Source: Circinella minor (taxonomy: Eukaryota; Mucoromycota; Mucoromycetes; Mucorales; Lichtheimiaceae). Taken from it: 64,000 bases of DNA. The notes under the pieces are model-generated. The model worked only from the letters and a program-made list of their open reading frames with translations. It had not been told where the DNA came from and ran no database searches. The stretch is from positions 148,415 through 212,414 of the forward strand of contig JAEPRB010000046.1 of the NCBI GenBank assembly GCA_016758965.1. Reading direction: 5' to 3'. A program made the position numbers and the translations under genes. Positions 48,382 to 60,531 of this stretch are shown piece by piece (positions within the stretch are counted from its first letter, which is position 1; every line of letters begins with the position of its first letter).

Positions 48382-50347
48382 TTTAAGAAAAACAAATGAA
48401 TAATGTTTTAGAGTAACTAAAAAAAAATATTATAAATACACAACAATTGTTATTATCGTCTTTGTGCTTCTTCTTTTCAGATATCATTTTTTTTTAATTT
48501 ATTACTCTTAATTTTATTATTATACGTGACTAATATGGAATGACATTAAATTAGACAATATAATTAGTAGCTTTATCACAAAATGAATTACTAGAAATGA
48601 TAAACTGTTTATGCAATTGTAATTAAAGGTACAAGTAGTAAAATTTCTGGGTCTACTTAAAGCCAAAGGTACCGAAAACCCGTGCAAACATACATATTAT
48701 TAGGCAATATGATGTTGAAATCATGATGATTAAAATATATAAGTTAATAAGGTTTGATACAATAATAATTACTTTGTTATATAAGTATAGATTTTTAAAA
48801 CTCTAGAAATATGAAATAGAGCTTTGCTAACGAATGATCTGTTTAGACGCAGTAACAAATTAGTTCGCTTTAGCAGATTGAAAGTATTTTCCTATGTAGC
48901 ATACTCTTTGCTATTCATTCTCTCTAAATTTTTTTTACATATTATATCGACATACAAAACAAAAACCTAACTAATTCAAGTATTATGTAGATTATGATTT
49001 GCATAGTGCTATTATTAATTTCGGGCCTTTCGGTTACTATATATGGTATGTACCTAGAATATCCAATAATGAACATATCATCAAAATAAATACTCTAAAA
49101 TGTAAATCTTCTGATTTTTTTAAATGTGGAAATGTTATTCCTTGGACCATGGTGAAGCACGCCAAATAGCGTAGCTACGGGTAATTTTTCCTATTATTTT
49201 TAGCAATCAAAATGATAATTTAACTTACAACATATGCGAAACGCTCAACCAGAAATAGCATTTCAAGTGCTATACGTAGCAAGCAAAAATGGCACTATTA
49301 TCTGATAATAAGATTGCTCTTTTGTTTGCAGGGATTGCACCAAACAAGAAAATCATCCTGATCAAAAAACGCCTTTTAGTCTATCATCCATTTAATCAAT
49401 TCTAGGAGCAGCGTCTAGTGATATAAATTGAAAGAAAATCAATTTTACTAACGAATGGTGACAAGTGCCAATAATTTGGTGTATATTTTTAGTAATACAA
49501 CTGGAAATCAAAACTAAAAAATTGCTGATAGTTTTTGGGAGTATAATTGTTTGCCACAATCGCCTAGACGCGAATAGATGATAATTATACATAGTAATTC
49601 ACTTGCACTCTTCCACATGTTGATGTGCCTTTGCTATAATTACACACAGTTAGCTCTTTTTTCTATGACATAATGTTGAGTAGATTGCTATAAAATGTTA
49701 AAGATTTATAGTATTGATAAAAGCGCTCTGTATCCAATATAACCATGGCGTTTACATAAATGTCTACAGTCTACATACATATGATACATACTTACAGTAT
49801 TCCTATGTAACAACAGAACACGGCGTTCGGTTGTTTTTAATGGTTGATGAAGAATTAAGAAATGAATTATCTAGTAGAGCCATTTTACTACCATTTCCGC
49901 AAATTAAAGATAATTTTTTTAAGAGGACATGGTGGCATCTGTTGTTAATATAGTTTTATAACTATCTTTGGTTTTAGTCAACGATACCCCTATGTACCCA
50001 TTTCTTTGAAGGTAGACAACAACATTCGGTTTATGTGCATTCAGATTTTAACTACTATAGCGCATCAGTTTCTAGTAGACACATTATATCAATATAATAT
50101 CCGATCGGGCAAATGTTGTGTTATGTTTAATCAATAATTAGGTTACTTTATTAGAGTAAGAATATAAAAATCAATATACGTATTATTGAATTTACTTTTA
50201 CCCTGGGTCAAAAGTAAATCAAATTATATAATAATGATTGGTGGATATATGTAAAAAATGGTGATCCTTTCATTTAATTAGATGAATCAAATACAGTACA
50301 GTTTTTGGTCATAGTATATACACCAGTTGACGTTCCAAGTACAATTA
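48382..50347. other. Gene-poor convergent region
   Basis: About 2 kb between the 3' ends of the peptidase gene and the F-box gene. No intact gene is present. A plus-strand frame near 49825-49950 reads HGVRLFLMVDEELRNELSS, RAILLPFPQIKDNFF and RTWWHLLL with balanced composition, and may be a fragment of a lost gene. The rest is AT-rich. Confidence 0.5.
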
Positions 50348-52665
50348 TCAACAGCCTCTTTGTCGGGAAATTGTGACGGTGGCAGTATACCAACACTGAT
50401 TATCATTATTGGAGTTTTCACGCGGTGATTGCTTTGTTTCAGACATAACGATAAAATAATCTTTTTTCTTCTGGTTTGTTGTCGGAAGTCTACATAATAG
50501 TTTCTGCACTACTGTAGATGGCCATATACCACATGCTGATATATGACAAAATACAATCTTATTTAAGCTCTTGCTCTTGTTCCATACTGTCAAAATAGCC
50601 GCCAACTTATCATATTTGTCTTTTGTATCCAATTTAGCTGGAGCCATGGTGGTGGATTCAAAACGAAGTTCTGTTAAATAAGGAAGATTACCCAACGCGT
50701 TGGTTACAGTGGGATAATTTAATTGGTGAAGGTAGTTGAATTTATAGAGAATCAATTTTTCAATAACTGTCTTGTAGAGTGTCCTAATAAATGCGATGAA
50801 TTCGTCATCATTGTTCATGCAGTGCATTTCAGAAAGCCTTGCTTCGAGGCTTGTAAGCGTTGGTATATGGGCAATAGCTGTCAGTAATTTGTATGTAACG
50901 GGAGGTACATTTAACAGTTTTATGTGTTTGATGTTGCAAACGGCCATACTGCTGTTGTTACTATTGTTGCGCTGCATAGTAGATAATGTCGATCTTGATG
51001 ACAGTGTCTGGTATAAAAACATGGCTGGCGTCAATATGGTTTCTCCTTCTGAATGATTGCATGTAATGTTCATTAAATTCAAATGTGTTAACCTGGGACA
51101 GTATTGAGAAAAAATATGTGGATGGTTATTAAATGGAAGCCGTCCATTAGCAATTACAAGTTCTTCTAGAGCTGGTAGTCGTTTCAACAATTCAATCACA
51201 CTCCACTCATCAAAAAAAGAATAGCCACAAAGATCTAGCCGACGTAGGTGAAGTAATACATCAAGTGGTTCAATAATTGATTGGCTTAGTGTTGGTACCA
51301 TCGCTGGTAAATAGAACATGTTATGTGTTAAAGCTAATGTATCAAGCCTTGGACAACGGTTAAGTAAATGGATAATTGAGCTCGGATCCTCGTTATATTT
51401 AATGCAACTGCAGATCAATGTGCGTAACTGGCCTAGGTTGGTCAATGATCTACGAAATACAGACGGCCAATTTGTTCCTTGATAATTGTCATTATAACTT
51501 TTACTTAATATCAAACATTCTAAGGTTTCTTGGTGTCGGATGACGAATGGTGCAATCGAGCTGTTGTTGTCGCATAGTGTAAGATAATAGAACTGCTTAT
51601 TATTATTATTATATTGGCGACGAATCGACGTCAAAGAGCTATGTTGGTGATAGCTTTGAAAAATTGCGTTTTGAACGAGATCGCCTTGTCCTTCTGTAGT
51701 GTAATAGGTGCCTTTATCCGTAAAATAGATGAGTTTTGGACACCATGAAAATAGTTCGCTCAGTTGTATGCCATCAGTAAAAGTAGTGGTAGATATACTG
51801 TTGCTGTCGGAATTTCTGTCGCTAGGAGAAGAGAAATCACTGAAGAATTTTGTTGTGTCTATACCAATGAGGTATTGAAGATTTGGACAACGTTTTAATA
51901 TCGGTTCAAGTTGTTTACGTGTACCTGCCAATCCTCGAATATCTAAATAAATCATGTTTTTATTCATGGTGGCCGTCGTGTTCAATGGTTCCAATTCGTA
52001 TATGTCATTGGAATTTTTATCGAGATCAAGAGGGATGAATGTGAGGTGAGTGAGTTCGGGACATACGGCCAGTAGCTGAGTCAATACAATATCCGAATTA
52101 TGAGTGGTTATTGATAAACGAGTTAGACGCCGATTGGAACATGTTAATTGCTGTAAAATATGTATAAATCGTCGTTGATGTAATGTCCTGCAACCAATAA
52201 AAGCTATATATACAATCAAGTAAACAACAATAAAAATACATGTTGTTTAGTATATTGTATTTTGCTTTTAATGACACTCTTCTTCTTACACATCTTTCTT
52301 ATTCGTATTTCTCTGGATCACTGCTTACTTAGAGATTCAATTTCATCACAGCCCCACGTCATTAGCTTATTCATTATGATATAAAGTTCTTCATCTTCCC
52401 GAAAAGAATCCAATTGAACGGATCTGACATATCGCATACATTGTTCTCGCCGATAGTTAGGCATGCGAATATCATTTTCCGAAAGGCGTACATGTTTCCA
52501 AATATATCTGGTATACATAGGAACTTGATGAAACCAGGAACGATTTACAGCCATACAGTTTATGCATTCTTGTTGATCAAGGAATGAAAATATAGCGGTA
52601 ATAATGTCGAATGGCAGATCATTATTCAAAATGTCAACATGTATTTCTTTTGTCGTTAATAACAT
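50348..52665 (-). CDS. F-box/LRR protein
   Basis: Two exons (52665-52329 and 52203-50348) give 730 residues. The N-terminal F-box is clear: LPFDIITAIFSFLDQQECIN, then AVNRSWFHQVPMYTRYIWKHV (residues about 16-60). The rest is a series of degenerate leucine-rich repeats of Cys/His-containing type (LTHLTFIPL, MIYLDIRGL, LRRLDLCGYSF, LEELVIANGRLP, LTHLNLMNITC, and others). Such proteins are substrate receptors in SCF ubiquitin ligases, binding Skp1 through the F-box and targets through the repeats. F-box/LRR proteins are greatly expanded in Mucoromycota and their targets are rarely known, so no substrate is proposed. Confidence 0.88.
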
Positions 52666-53125
52666 GGTCTACAAAGGAACCAGATTGAATGAGGATCTAA
52701 TACAAAAAAAAATAACGAGAAAGGGCAATAAATATATTAAATAAGGTGACAGTGCAGTAGTTGAAAAAAGGAATCGAACAAAGAAATAAATAAGGTAGTG
52801 ATTCCTGAGGATCATGTGGACACAAAAAAAGGGTCAATGCACTTTAAATTTCTAGCCTTATCCTTTTGCTATCAAATCGTGTAATTCAAAAATTCACATG
52901 AATATTATCACATATATCACATATATTTAAGATTATAAATATGAAAAAACATGTGCTATATTATTATATTATTAGCTTGATATCTTGAAGAGGCGGAGGG
53001 AGAGAGAGTGAGAGAGAAGAATAAATCAAGAATCATTAAATAGAGGAGGGGAAATGAAAGGGAAAGCCAACAAACTTTCAAATATACGTCTGTACAAATA
53101 AAAAAAAGTTATTTAAGGGAAAAGC
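52666..53125. other. Spacer between F-box gene and Ede1-like gene
   Basis: 460 bp that should hold the F-box promoter and the 3' flank of the EH-domain gene. It contains a GA-rich stretch on the plus strand (52988-53068) and no supported exon. Confidence 0.55.
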
Positions 53126-56100
53126 CTAAGAAAAAAATGTTTCGTCAAATGTTGGGGTTCTGTCAGGTTTCTGCTGTTGTTGGGTAGATTGGGTTGATGG
53201 TATACCAAAGATACTATCAAAATCGTTACTCTTGGAACTATCATGTTGTGAAACTGCAGAAGTAACCATGGTCGATCCTTGTTGCTGTCCAGCTGGACTT
53301 GGACTACCGAACAATGAATTAAGATCATCCTTTACAGAACTACTAGTGCCTGTAACTGGCGTTACAGGTACTGTCGTAGATGATTCTCCTTCAAAGGCAG
53401 CTAAATCAAATCCATACTTAGCAACGTTTTTGGCTTGTGATGGTGATAAAGAAATGTCAGAATGATGGAGTTGAGGTGAAGCAGCAAATGGTTTTTGTTG
53501 TTGAAATTGAGGAGATGCAAACGATTGTTTTGGGGTATGTTGTTGTTGGTGTTGCTGAATAGGCATTGTATGTGATTGGATAGGTGTCGAGTGAACTGAT
53601 CCACTGTTACCTGTATTCACAGGTGATTGAAAACTTTGTTCCATCGTAGATAAATCCGGGAACTTCGCTTCAATGACACTGATATCCACATTTGGAGAGC
53701 CTGTTCGTGCTTGTTGTTTGGCAACGGCTTCTTCTTTTAATTTATTAAGCGACATGTTAGGTGAAGAGGTGGCTGATTTGCTATTACTCTCTTTGAATCC
53801 GGCAAATGGATCAAATGTCTTTTGACGAGAAACGGGACTACCAGCAGACTGTGGACTAGTAGGTATATGAGGTGTATTGCTGGAACCTGTATTATTACCT
53901 TGTACTGTGGCAAACAATTCAGTTGGAGGCGCGTTGGATAATTTGAAAAAGTCATTACTATTTGAAGCTGCTGGTGCTTCATGTGTTGCTGGAGATGGTG
54001 GATTATTACTAAGCTGTTGATTTTGAATATCTTGGGTTTCCTGTCGAGCGCTCTCTGTTCGTTTTTGGAAGTGTTTGGACTCTTGCTTATACATTTGTAT
54101 ATCTTGTGTTAATCCTTCCTTCTTTTCCTTGGCTAATGCTAATTGACGCTCTGCCTCAAGTGCTGTTTGCTTGAGTGTTTCCAATGCAGCTTTCTCTCGT
54201 TCCAATGTTGCTTGAAGTTGAACAATGGCGTTGTTTTCTGTTTCTAGCTGGGTACGTAGTTGATTGTTGCGTTCTGATTGATTTAGTGTTTCTGCCCGCA
54301 CAGATACCAAATTGGTTTCAAGTTCGGACCGCTGTGTTGCATATGAACTGCCTGTTGCTAATGGTTGCTGTGGTTGTGCTGCGTAATTATTGCCAGTCGC
54401 TAAAGGTTGTTGTGATGCAGATGACTGTTGATTCGTTTCTCCTCCTAATCCCAATAAATCGGCAGTAGTTTGCTGGTGTTGCTGCTGAGGAGGACCAGAT
54501 GCAGATGTAGATTGCTGTGAAAACACCTGGTCTATATCGATGATCAATTAGTATCACAAGACAAATAATCTGACTAATAATCCCATCCAAGATTTTTTTT
54601 ACCTGGTAAGGCGCTAGGTATTTGTGCGCCTGCAGTCCTTCGATTAATTAAATGCATTGCTACAGCAAATTGCTGAGGATTCAATTGACCTGCTTGTTGT
54701 GTATCTGCCAAATCCCAAATACGTGCCAAATCAGTTTCTGGTAGCTTGGAGTGTCTAAAAAATACAACCGCATCACCACCTGTATACGATTTCATGTAGC
54801 AAGGACAAACGAATTATTTAATATTTTCATTTCTCAATATATATTAAAACCCCAAGTTCCATAATTTGAAATCAAACTTTCTTACCAGAAATGAAACCAG
54901 TGCTATTTGTATCCAATTTATCAAAATACTCCTTGTATTTTGCAAACTCTTCTGCTGAAATATCCATTTCACTTCGTCCAGGATGATGTAGTTGTTGGGA
55001 TGTAAAAATACCTGTTGTTTGGCGTTGTAATGTAGGCGATCTACTTGCCATGACAGGAGACAGCATACGACCTGAAGCTGCGGCTGCATAAATAGATGCT
55101 GGTAATGATGGAGGTAAAGTTTGTCCTTGCAAAGATCGAGCAATATAATGCATTGCAATAATAAACTCTGTTTGATTCAAAGTATTTGATTTACGCGTTG
55201 CTGCCAACGTCCATATTTGATGTAATGTTGCTGATTGTAAATTGGAACGCATAAAGATATCACGAGCTTTATCTGCTTGTAACACACCATCCACCGGTCC
55301 AGAAGATTGAAAAATATTGATGTATTTGTTACGCTCTTCAGGTAAAATAGCATCATTACCACTCCCAGAAGTAGCAGTAGCAGGATTGTTGGCTTGTAAA
55401 TTTGGACTAGCAGGTGTTGGGCGATTTGTACTTGGAACTGGAGGAGGTGTTTGTGGTTGTTGGACGGGTATACCATCCAGCTGTGGTAATGGAACTATAT
55501 ATTACATAAGTCCATTTTATTGTAATTTAATATACTTTCTTCTAATATCTTGCTACTTCTTTTTCCCTCAAAATTTATTAACAAAACGCACCAACCTTGA
55601 GTCTTCAATACTGGACTGGCAGGAATAATTCCATGTTGTGCACAAGCAATCAACTTAAGAGCAATACAAAACTCTTGGTCGGTTAAAAATCCTTTTTTAT
55701 CACTGTCAGCAGCGTCCAATATCTAATCTCCCCAAACATTATTTTATTATTTATTTTGTTTTGACTTATTTTGTTTTGTACGTAATATTCTTTTTCTTTC
55801 ATTTCTCTTCTTCAATCACAATTCACGTACCTCGTTTAAAATATTGTCAGGTACATTAGCCTTTTTGAAAAATGCAATGGCTTCATCTTTCAAAAGAACG
55901 CCTTTGCCTTCTGCATCAGCTCTTCGAAAGAATCGAACATAGTGTGTTTTTTCTTGTGGGTCAAGTAATGTCTCCCAAGACCCTAACAAGTTAAACATTA
56001 AAGAAATTGAGTATTCAGACGTTTTTGTTTATATTTATATATTATATTGGTTATTCATTTTTATAGGATATTATTTTATCTACATGTCTATTAATTTGAA

Positions 56101-56145
56101 ATAATTACCGGATGATGCGTTTGCATTGTAATTTGGACTAGTCAT
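53126..56145 (-). CDS. EDE1: EH-domain endocytic scaffold, Ede1/Eps15-like
   Basis: Six exons (56145-56109, 55982-55831, 55722-55596, 55494-54886, 54779-54603, 54531-53126) give 835 residues. Three EH domains are visible: residues about 15-105 (LDPQEKTHYVRFFRRAD, then ADSDKKGFLTDQEF), 150-240 (RNKYINIFQSS, then QIWTLAATRKSNTLNQTEF) and 290-380 (YKEYFDKLDTNSTGFISG, then RIWDLADTQQAGQLNPQQF). They bind NPF peptides, and the third keeps an EF-hand-like DTNSTG loop. A Gln-rich linker, a coiled coil (about 420-510) and a long Ser/Pro/Gln-rich tail follow. This is the Ede1/Eps15 order, an early scaffold of clathrin-mediated endocytosis. Unlike yeast Ede1 (about 1380 residues), no C-terminal UBA domain is seen, so it is a short version. 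Confidence 0.9.
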
Positions 56146-58259
56146 GGATTATTATTAAAGGGAGAGAGGATAATGAAAAATGAAAAAATTGGATTATTAA
56201 AGACACCCTTTTCCTATACACCACTTTAATGTTGCGGAGTATTTGGAATACACGTGTTGTGCTTGGAACAATTGAGTTTATGCAAAAAAAAGAAACCCTT
56301 GCAACGCTGAGCATTTGTGCTGATAATCCCATGAAACAGGTGCTAGATAGTACTGCCCCATCTTTTTCATCTTATGAAATAGTTTATATTATGAGATCCA
56401 GTATTAGTTTAAACTCTTTGCCAAGATGTATTATATATATAAATATGTGTGTGTGTGTCTGTGTATGTATTATTTTATGTATATTAGTTTCTTGTTTCAC
56501 ATATGGATAGAGTAAAATGTGCTTGAGCAGTTGATATATATATCTTCCGTTAATTGTCTCTATGGCAGAATATACATGTACGTATCCTGAGTATCGGAAT
56601 CATATTTTGAGGTCAATGATATATGATATCATACACACACATCCTACGTGCTATTCATCATTATGATCTATGCGTAGACTTTTCTCTTAGTAAGAGCTTG
56701 CTCTGTGCATGATGTTACATCTCTTGGTGTCAGCGTGTATTTTATACCACCATTATCTACTATAAGAAGAAAGCTGGTTACAAACATATATATATTTCTT
56801 ATAAAAGCTGGTATTGGTACTTTGTTTTCATGTAGCAATTTTTTTCTTTATTCTGATATGTAAATCATTATTAAGTGGACATAACGACTATATTTTTTTG
56901 GAAAGAAATAAAAAAGTTTGAAAATATTAGGGTGTATTTCACTTATAACAGCCAAAATCGAGAAATTGTTTCAATTTTGTCATTTAGAACACCGCTACTA
57001 TATATAGTAAATATTATGTTTATCGTGTAACGGAAGTAGGGAAAAAATCTCTGATCAGTGATGCTAATATGGGGATATGAAGTATGATTAAAATGCTTTG
57101 TATATATGCAATTCAAAAGATTACGCTCTATAAAAAAAGCATTGAACTACAGTTGGATTTGATTGATAGGGGAAAGTCTAATAAAAAAAAATTGCCAAGT
57201 ATTGTCTGAAAGCTTGAAATGAATAACCACTGTTAACTTGTACCGTTCGTTTTGCTGCTCCAGTATCTTTTATTCCAGTCGCATTTGCAGTATTATTTTT
57301 GATAGAGTTCAAAGATATGATTTGCATCTTCTGTAGCTTCATAAAGAGCTGCTTTCTGTTTGCAGAGATCAGGCTATAAGGCTATGCAGTAGATGTTTTA
57401 CACAACAATTACTATTATCTTTGTATGTGCATATCAGTTTATTTTTCATTTCTTTCTAGAACTGGAGCATGATGATAATCAAATAAGAGCCTAGATTCCT
57501 ACAAAATTAGTTTTATGTACACTTTTACGTAAAATAGCAGATATAATGCTTATCTGCTGTTACAATTATAATGCCCCTTTTTCTTTTCTTCACATTTTCA
57601 GTATATTGGATATATATGCCCCATTTAATCACTTCACCTTTGTTAGATGGATATAGACTAACCCACACAGTACTTGTAGTTGCACATTGGATTTATATGT
57701 TTCTGCTTAGAAGATTTTGTGTAACATTGGAGAGACACATTAATAAATTGTTTCAATTTTCTCCTCTCTCTGCTATAATTGAGCTTTACCGATCAACTTT
57801 GACAACCTTCAGCTTCGTCACAACTTTTTTTTTTGGGAAGCTAATCCATAATAAATGTTTTAAATATGCATAAAAATATATGTTATCGATTAAAAAGTCA
57901 AAATATTTAGTTTGCATGTTTTTGAAGCTCTCTAAATTTGGGGAAAATCCTGGCGGTTAAAAGTGAAATACACCCTATAGCCATTTTTCTTGCAGCAAAA
58001 GAGCTTAAATACTGTGTGGTTTATCAAAGTATAATCACATGTTTATACTGTGCATGAATTTGTTTTCGCTGTCTACGTAATTAGACACAGAATTATTATT
58101 ATTATTATTATTATTACGTAGTATATTGTCACTTTTACCTCATTCTTCTGTTTTTTTATATATATCATGGAAAGAAAACTTGAGGGAGAGATATAATAAG
58201 AGTTATTCTTACATATTAAACAACTCTTTGCTTCTCTCTTTTATTTTTAATCTTCCAAG
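56146..58259. other. Gene-poor region containing a 1.05-kb inverted-repeat element
   Basis: No supported gene. Outside the element at 56928-57977 the DNA is AT-rich with a (GT)n run near 56446-56464 and an (ATT)n run at 58093-58116. The frame at 56229-56510 covers simple repeat and is not credible. Confidence 0.5.
56928..57977. mobile_element. Non-autonomous DNA transposon with 26-bp inverted ends and TA flanks
   Basis: The left end TAGGGTGTATTTCACTTATA is repeated in inverse orientation at the right end (reverse complement TAGGGTGTATTTCACTTTTA). The match continues through AAC(A/C)GCC, giving about 26 bp with two mismatches. The ends are bounded by TA on both sides, as in Tc1/mariner-type insertions, although TA may also be part of the repeat. 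The 1.05-kb interior has no intact transposase; the frame 57571-57873 shows no DDE/D motif. It is best described as a MITE or an internally deleted copy. Confidence 0.7.
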
Positions 58260-59754
58260 ATGACTAGAACCGATATTATTCAAAAAGTGGCTAATGTCAT
58301 TATTTTTATTTTCTTTGCAAGCATGACCGGTTATACAACTTTTGGCAAAGACCGGATTGCCAACTTATTGGATGAATATGAAACGTTAGTATTACTTATA
58401 TAAAGTAGTTAAAATAAACAGTGCATTTCACAACTATATAGCTAAAAAAAACAATTTTTTTTTGTATTTTTAAAACAGATACTTTAGCCCAGGTAATAGA
58501 AATACCTATAGGAATAGTTATAAACAACAAAATGCTTATTATAATGCTCCTCGTCAATATCATAATATATAGCTCGATGGTTCTTTCTCGCATGGTCAAT
58601 TATTCACATTTTTCTGCTTTGTTTTGTCATTTATCAATGGACTGATACAGCTCATGAAATTGTTATGCATGATGTTAATTGGATGTTTGTTACTTCGGCT
58701 GTGCTCAATTCCATCTGGTTTCGCCTTCTGGTAAGCATAATTTATGAGGGTGAATGGGAGGACAGGAAAAATGCCCATGTTGCCGATATATTGATCAGAC
58801 TTTTCAACATACAATAATAATCATGATATCATGTATATAGGAAGACGGGCATACAATTTTATCCTTTATCATTAGCTTATTTCTTGTCAGCTCCGTTTCC
58901 ATCATTTTTCGTAAGAATATATTTCCGTATTATTATTATTATGTATATAATAACTTTTCAAAATATGTACACAGTCAATATTATAAACTAAATGAACAAC
59001 TACTATTAACCGTTATTATTAGATAATTTGGCACAACAAGACGGAGCCAGCGCATGGGCTGAAAAATTGTTTATCCATGCACCTTTTTCGTTATGGCATG
59101 GGTTTACTATTTTTTTAGTCGTATTGAATGCATTTATTACTTTTACCAAGGTTGATAAAGATGAATATCATACTGTCTTACCACCTTCCCCTCTACAAGC
59201 TGCTTTAGTTTATCTTGCGTTGATATTCTTGACAATATCAGCTATAGGTTATGTTCAGTATAAACATGATCGTGGTGATGTGACTTCATCATGGGTGATT
59301 GCATTCAGTTTATGGGCTGTATTCGATCAGGTAAATAGACACTGTCTTCCTCGCTATTACTTCTTGTAGGCGAGTTGTGTGGATGACCCCTAATCCCTTT
59401 CAACATTTAACCGTTGTTAGCCGGGTCATTATTTTTTATAACACTTTTATCAATCAATATTAATATATTTTGTCATACCATATGTCATGATGATCGATTT
59501 CTTATTAGCAACGACCATTTGATGTCATCTGTTGGCCAACATTGGTAGCAGCTATTTTGAGTACCATTTATCCAGCCAAGGTAGATAAACAAAATAGCGG
59601 ATTTTATTTATATATATTGTAGCATTTTATTATAAAAACATATGCATATAAATGTTGATGCACTTAAAATTACTGTTTTTATTAGCCTTACATTTACAAA
59701 TTGTTCAGAATATCGACCTCAAGTTCAGAAGCAAGTCCCCCACTTCTTGGTTAA
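58260..59754 (+). CDS. Polytopic membrane protein, unknown (faintly TspO-like)
   Basis: Seven exons (58260-58384, 58479-58492, 58573-58730, 58841-58910, 59023-59330, 59509-59580, 59686-59754) join in frame to 271 residues. The second exon is only 14 nt. About seven hydrophobic segments are visible. The string YFSPARWFFLAWSIIHILL followed by FVIYQW recalls the second helix region of Trp-rich TspO/MBR-type proteins (FxPxxxxFxxWxxIYxxL), and Trp is frequent, but the extra helices do not match a standard five-helix TspO. The C-terminus is a short Ser/Pro tail. A sensor, lipid or tetrapyrrole-related role is possible only by analogy. Confidence 0.68.
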
Positions 59755-60531
59755 AAAAATAGTTTAGCTTATCTAAACAGTTGGTCGTAGTAGCAGAGCC
59801 CAGCCCAAAATTTTATTTCCGTTATCTTGCAATAAATATCCATTTTAAGTAGTATTCCCACCTAATAACCTTTGTTGTTGTCATTATTATCGAAACTATT
59901 GAATAATTGATCATCTCAAAAAAAAAAAAAAAATTGAGATATTGAGATATTGAGATATTGAATGATGGTCTGTTGATATGACGTACATCAATCCAATATT
60001 TTACATACGTATAACTCCTGTCAGTAAGTGAATCTACCTAGCTTTTTTTTAGGGGGACTGAAGCGAATGAGGCGGGGCGGGACAAGAAGCAAGAGCACGT
60101 TTAGAGTTTTTTCTTTTATCCTTTTCAAAGTTAGATGCATGGCGTTGGTGTAACGTTGGACCAGGGGTGGGGGTTGGGGCTCTCAATAGATGATAGTAGT
60201 ACAACAAGCACCAAAAATCTTAAATTTCCCCGACGATGAGATTTGGGACGGGAACCTCCATTTGGTGGTCTTTATAATAATTTATTAGCTTATCACGAAG
60301 AGGATTTAAAAGATCAACCCGTGAGTGTCGCATATAATATTCGTTTTACTAGCTATCATCATTATCCAAGTAATTATCCAGTTTTCATCATCAGCCCACC
60401 CTCTTCGTGAAACAACAAGTTAAGAAAAGTTGTATAAAAAGAAAAGTGAAATTATACCCTTTTATTTTCTTTTCTTTTTTTTTTCTCAACAACAACAAAA
60501 ATTCTTCATAAGACAAACTTTTAATAAAAAA
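59755..60531. other. Intergenic region upstream of carbonic anhydrase
   Basis: About 780 bp. It holds an 8-bp tandem repeat ATTGAGAT (59933-59962), a locally GC-rich stretch at 60060-60260 (GGCGGGGCGGGA near 60071 and GGGGTGGGGGTTGGGG near 60164) and the promoter of the carbonic anhydrase gene. The G-rich stretch stands out in this AT-rich window. Confidence 0.5.
59933..59962. repeat. 8-bp tandem repeat ATTGAGAT, about 3.6 copies
   Basis: Three perfect ATTGAGAT units and a partial fourth follow a poly-A run. A simple microsatellite with no evident function. Confidence 0.75.
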
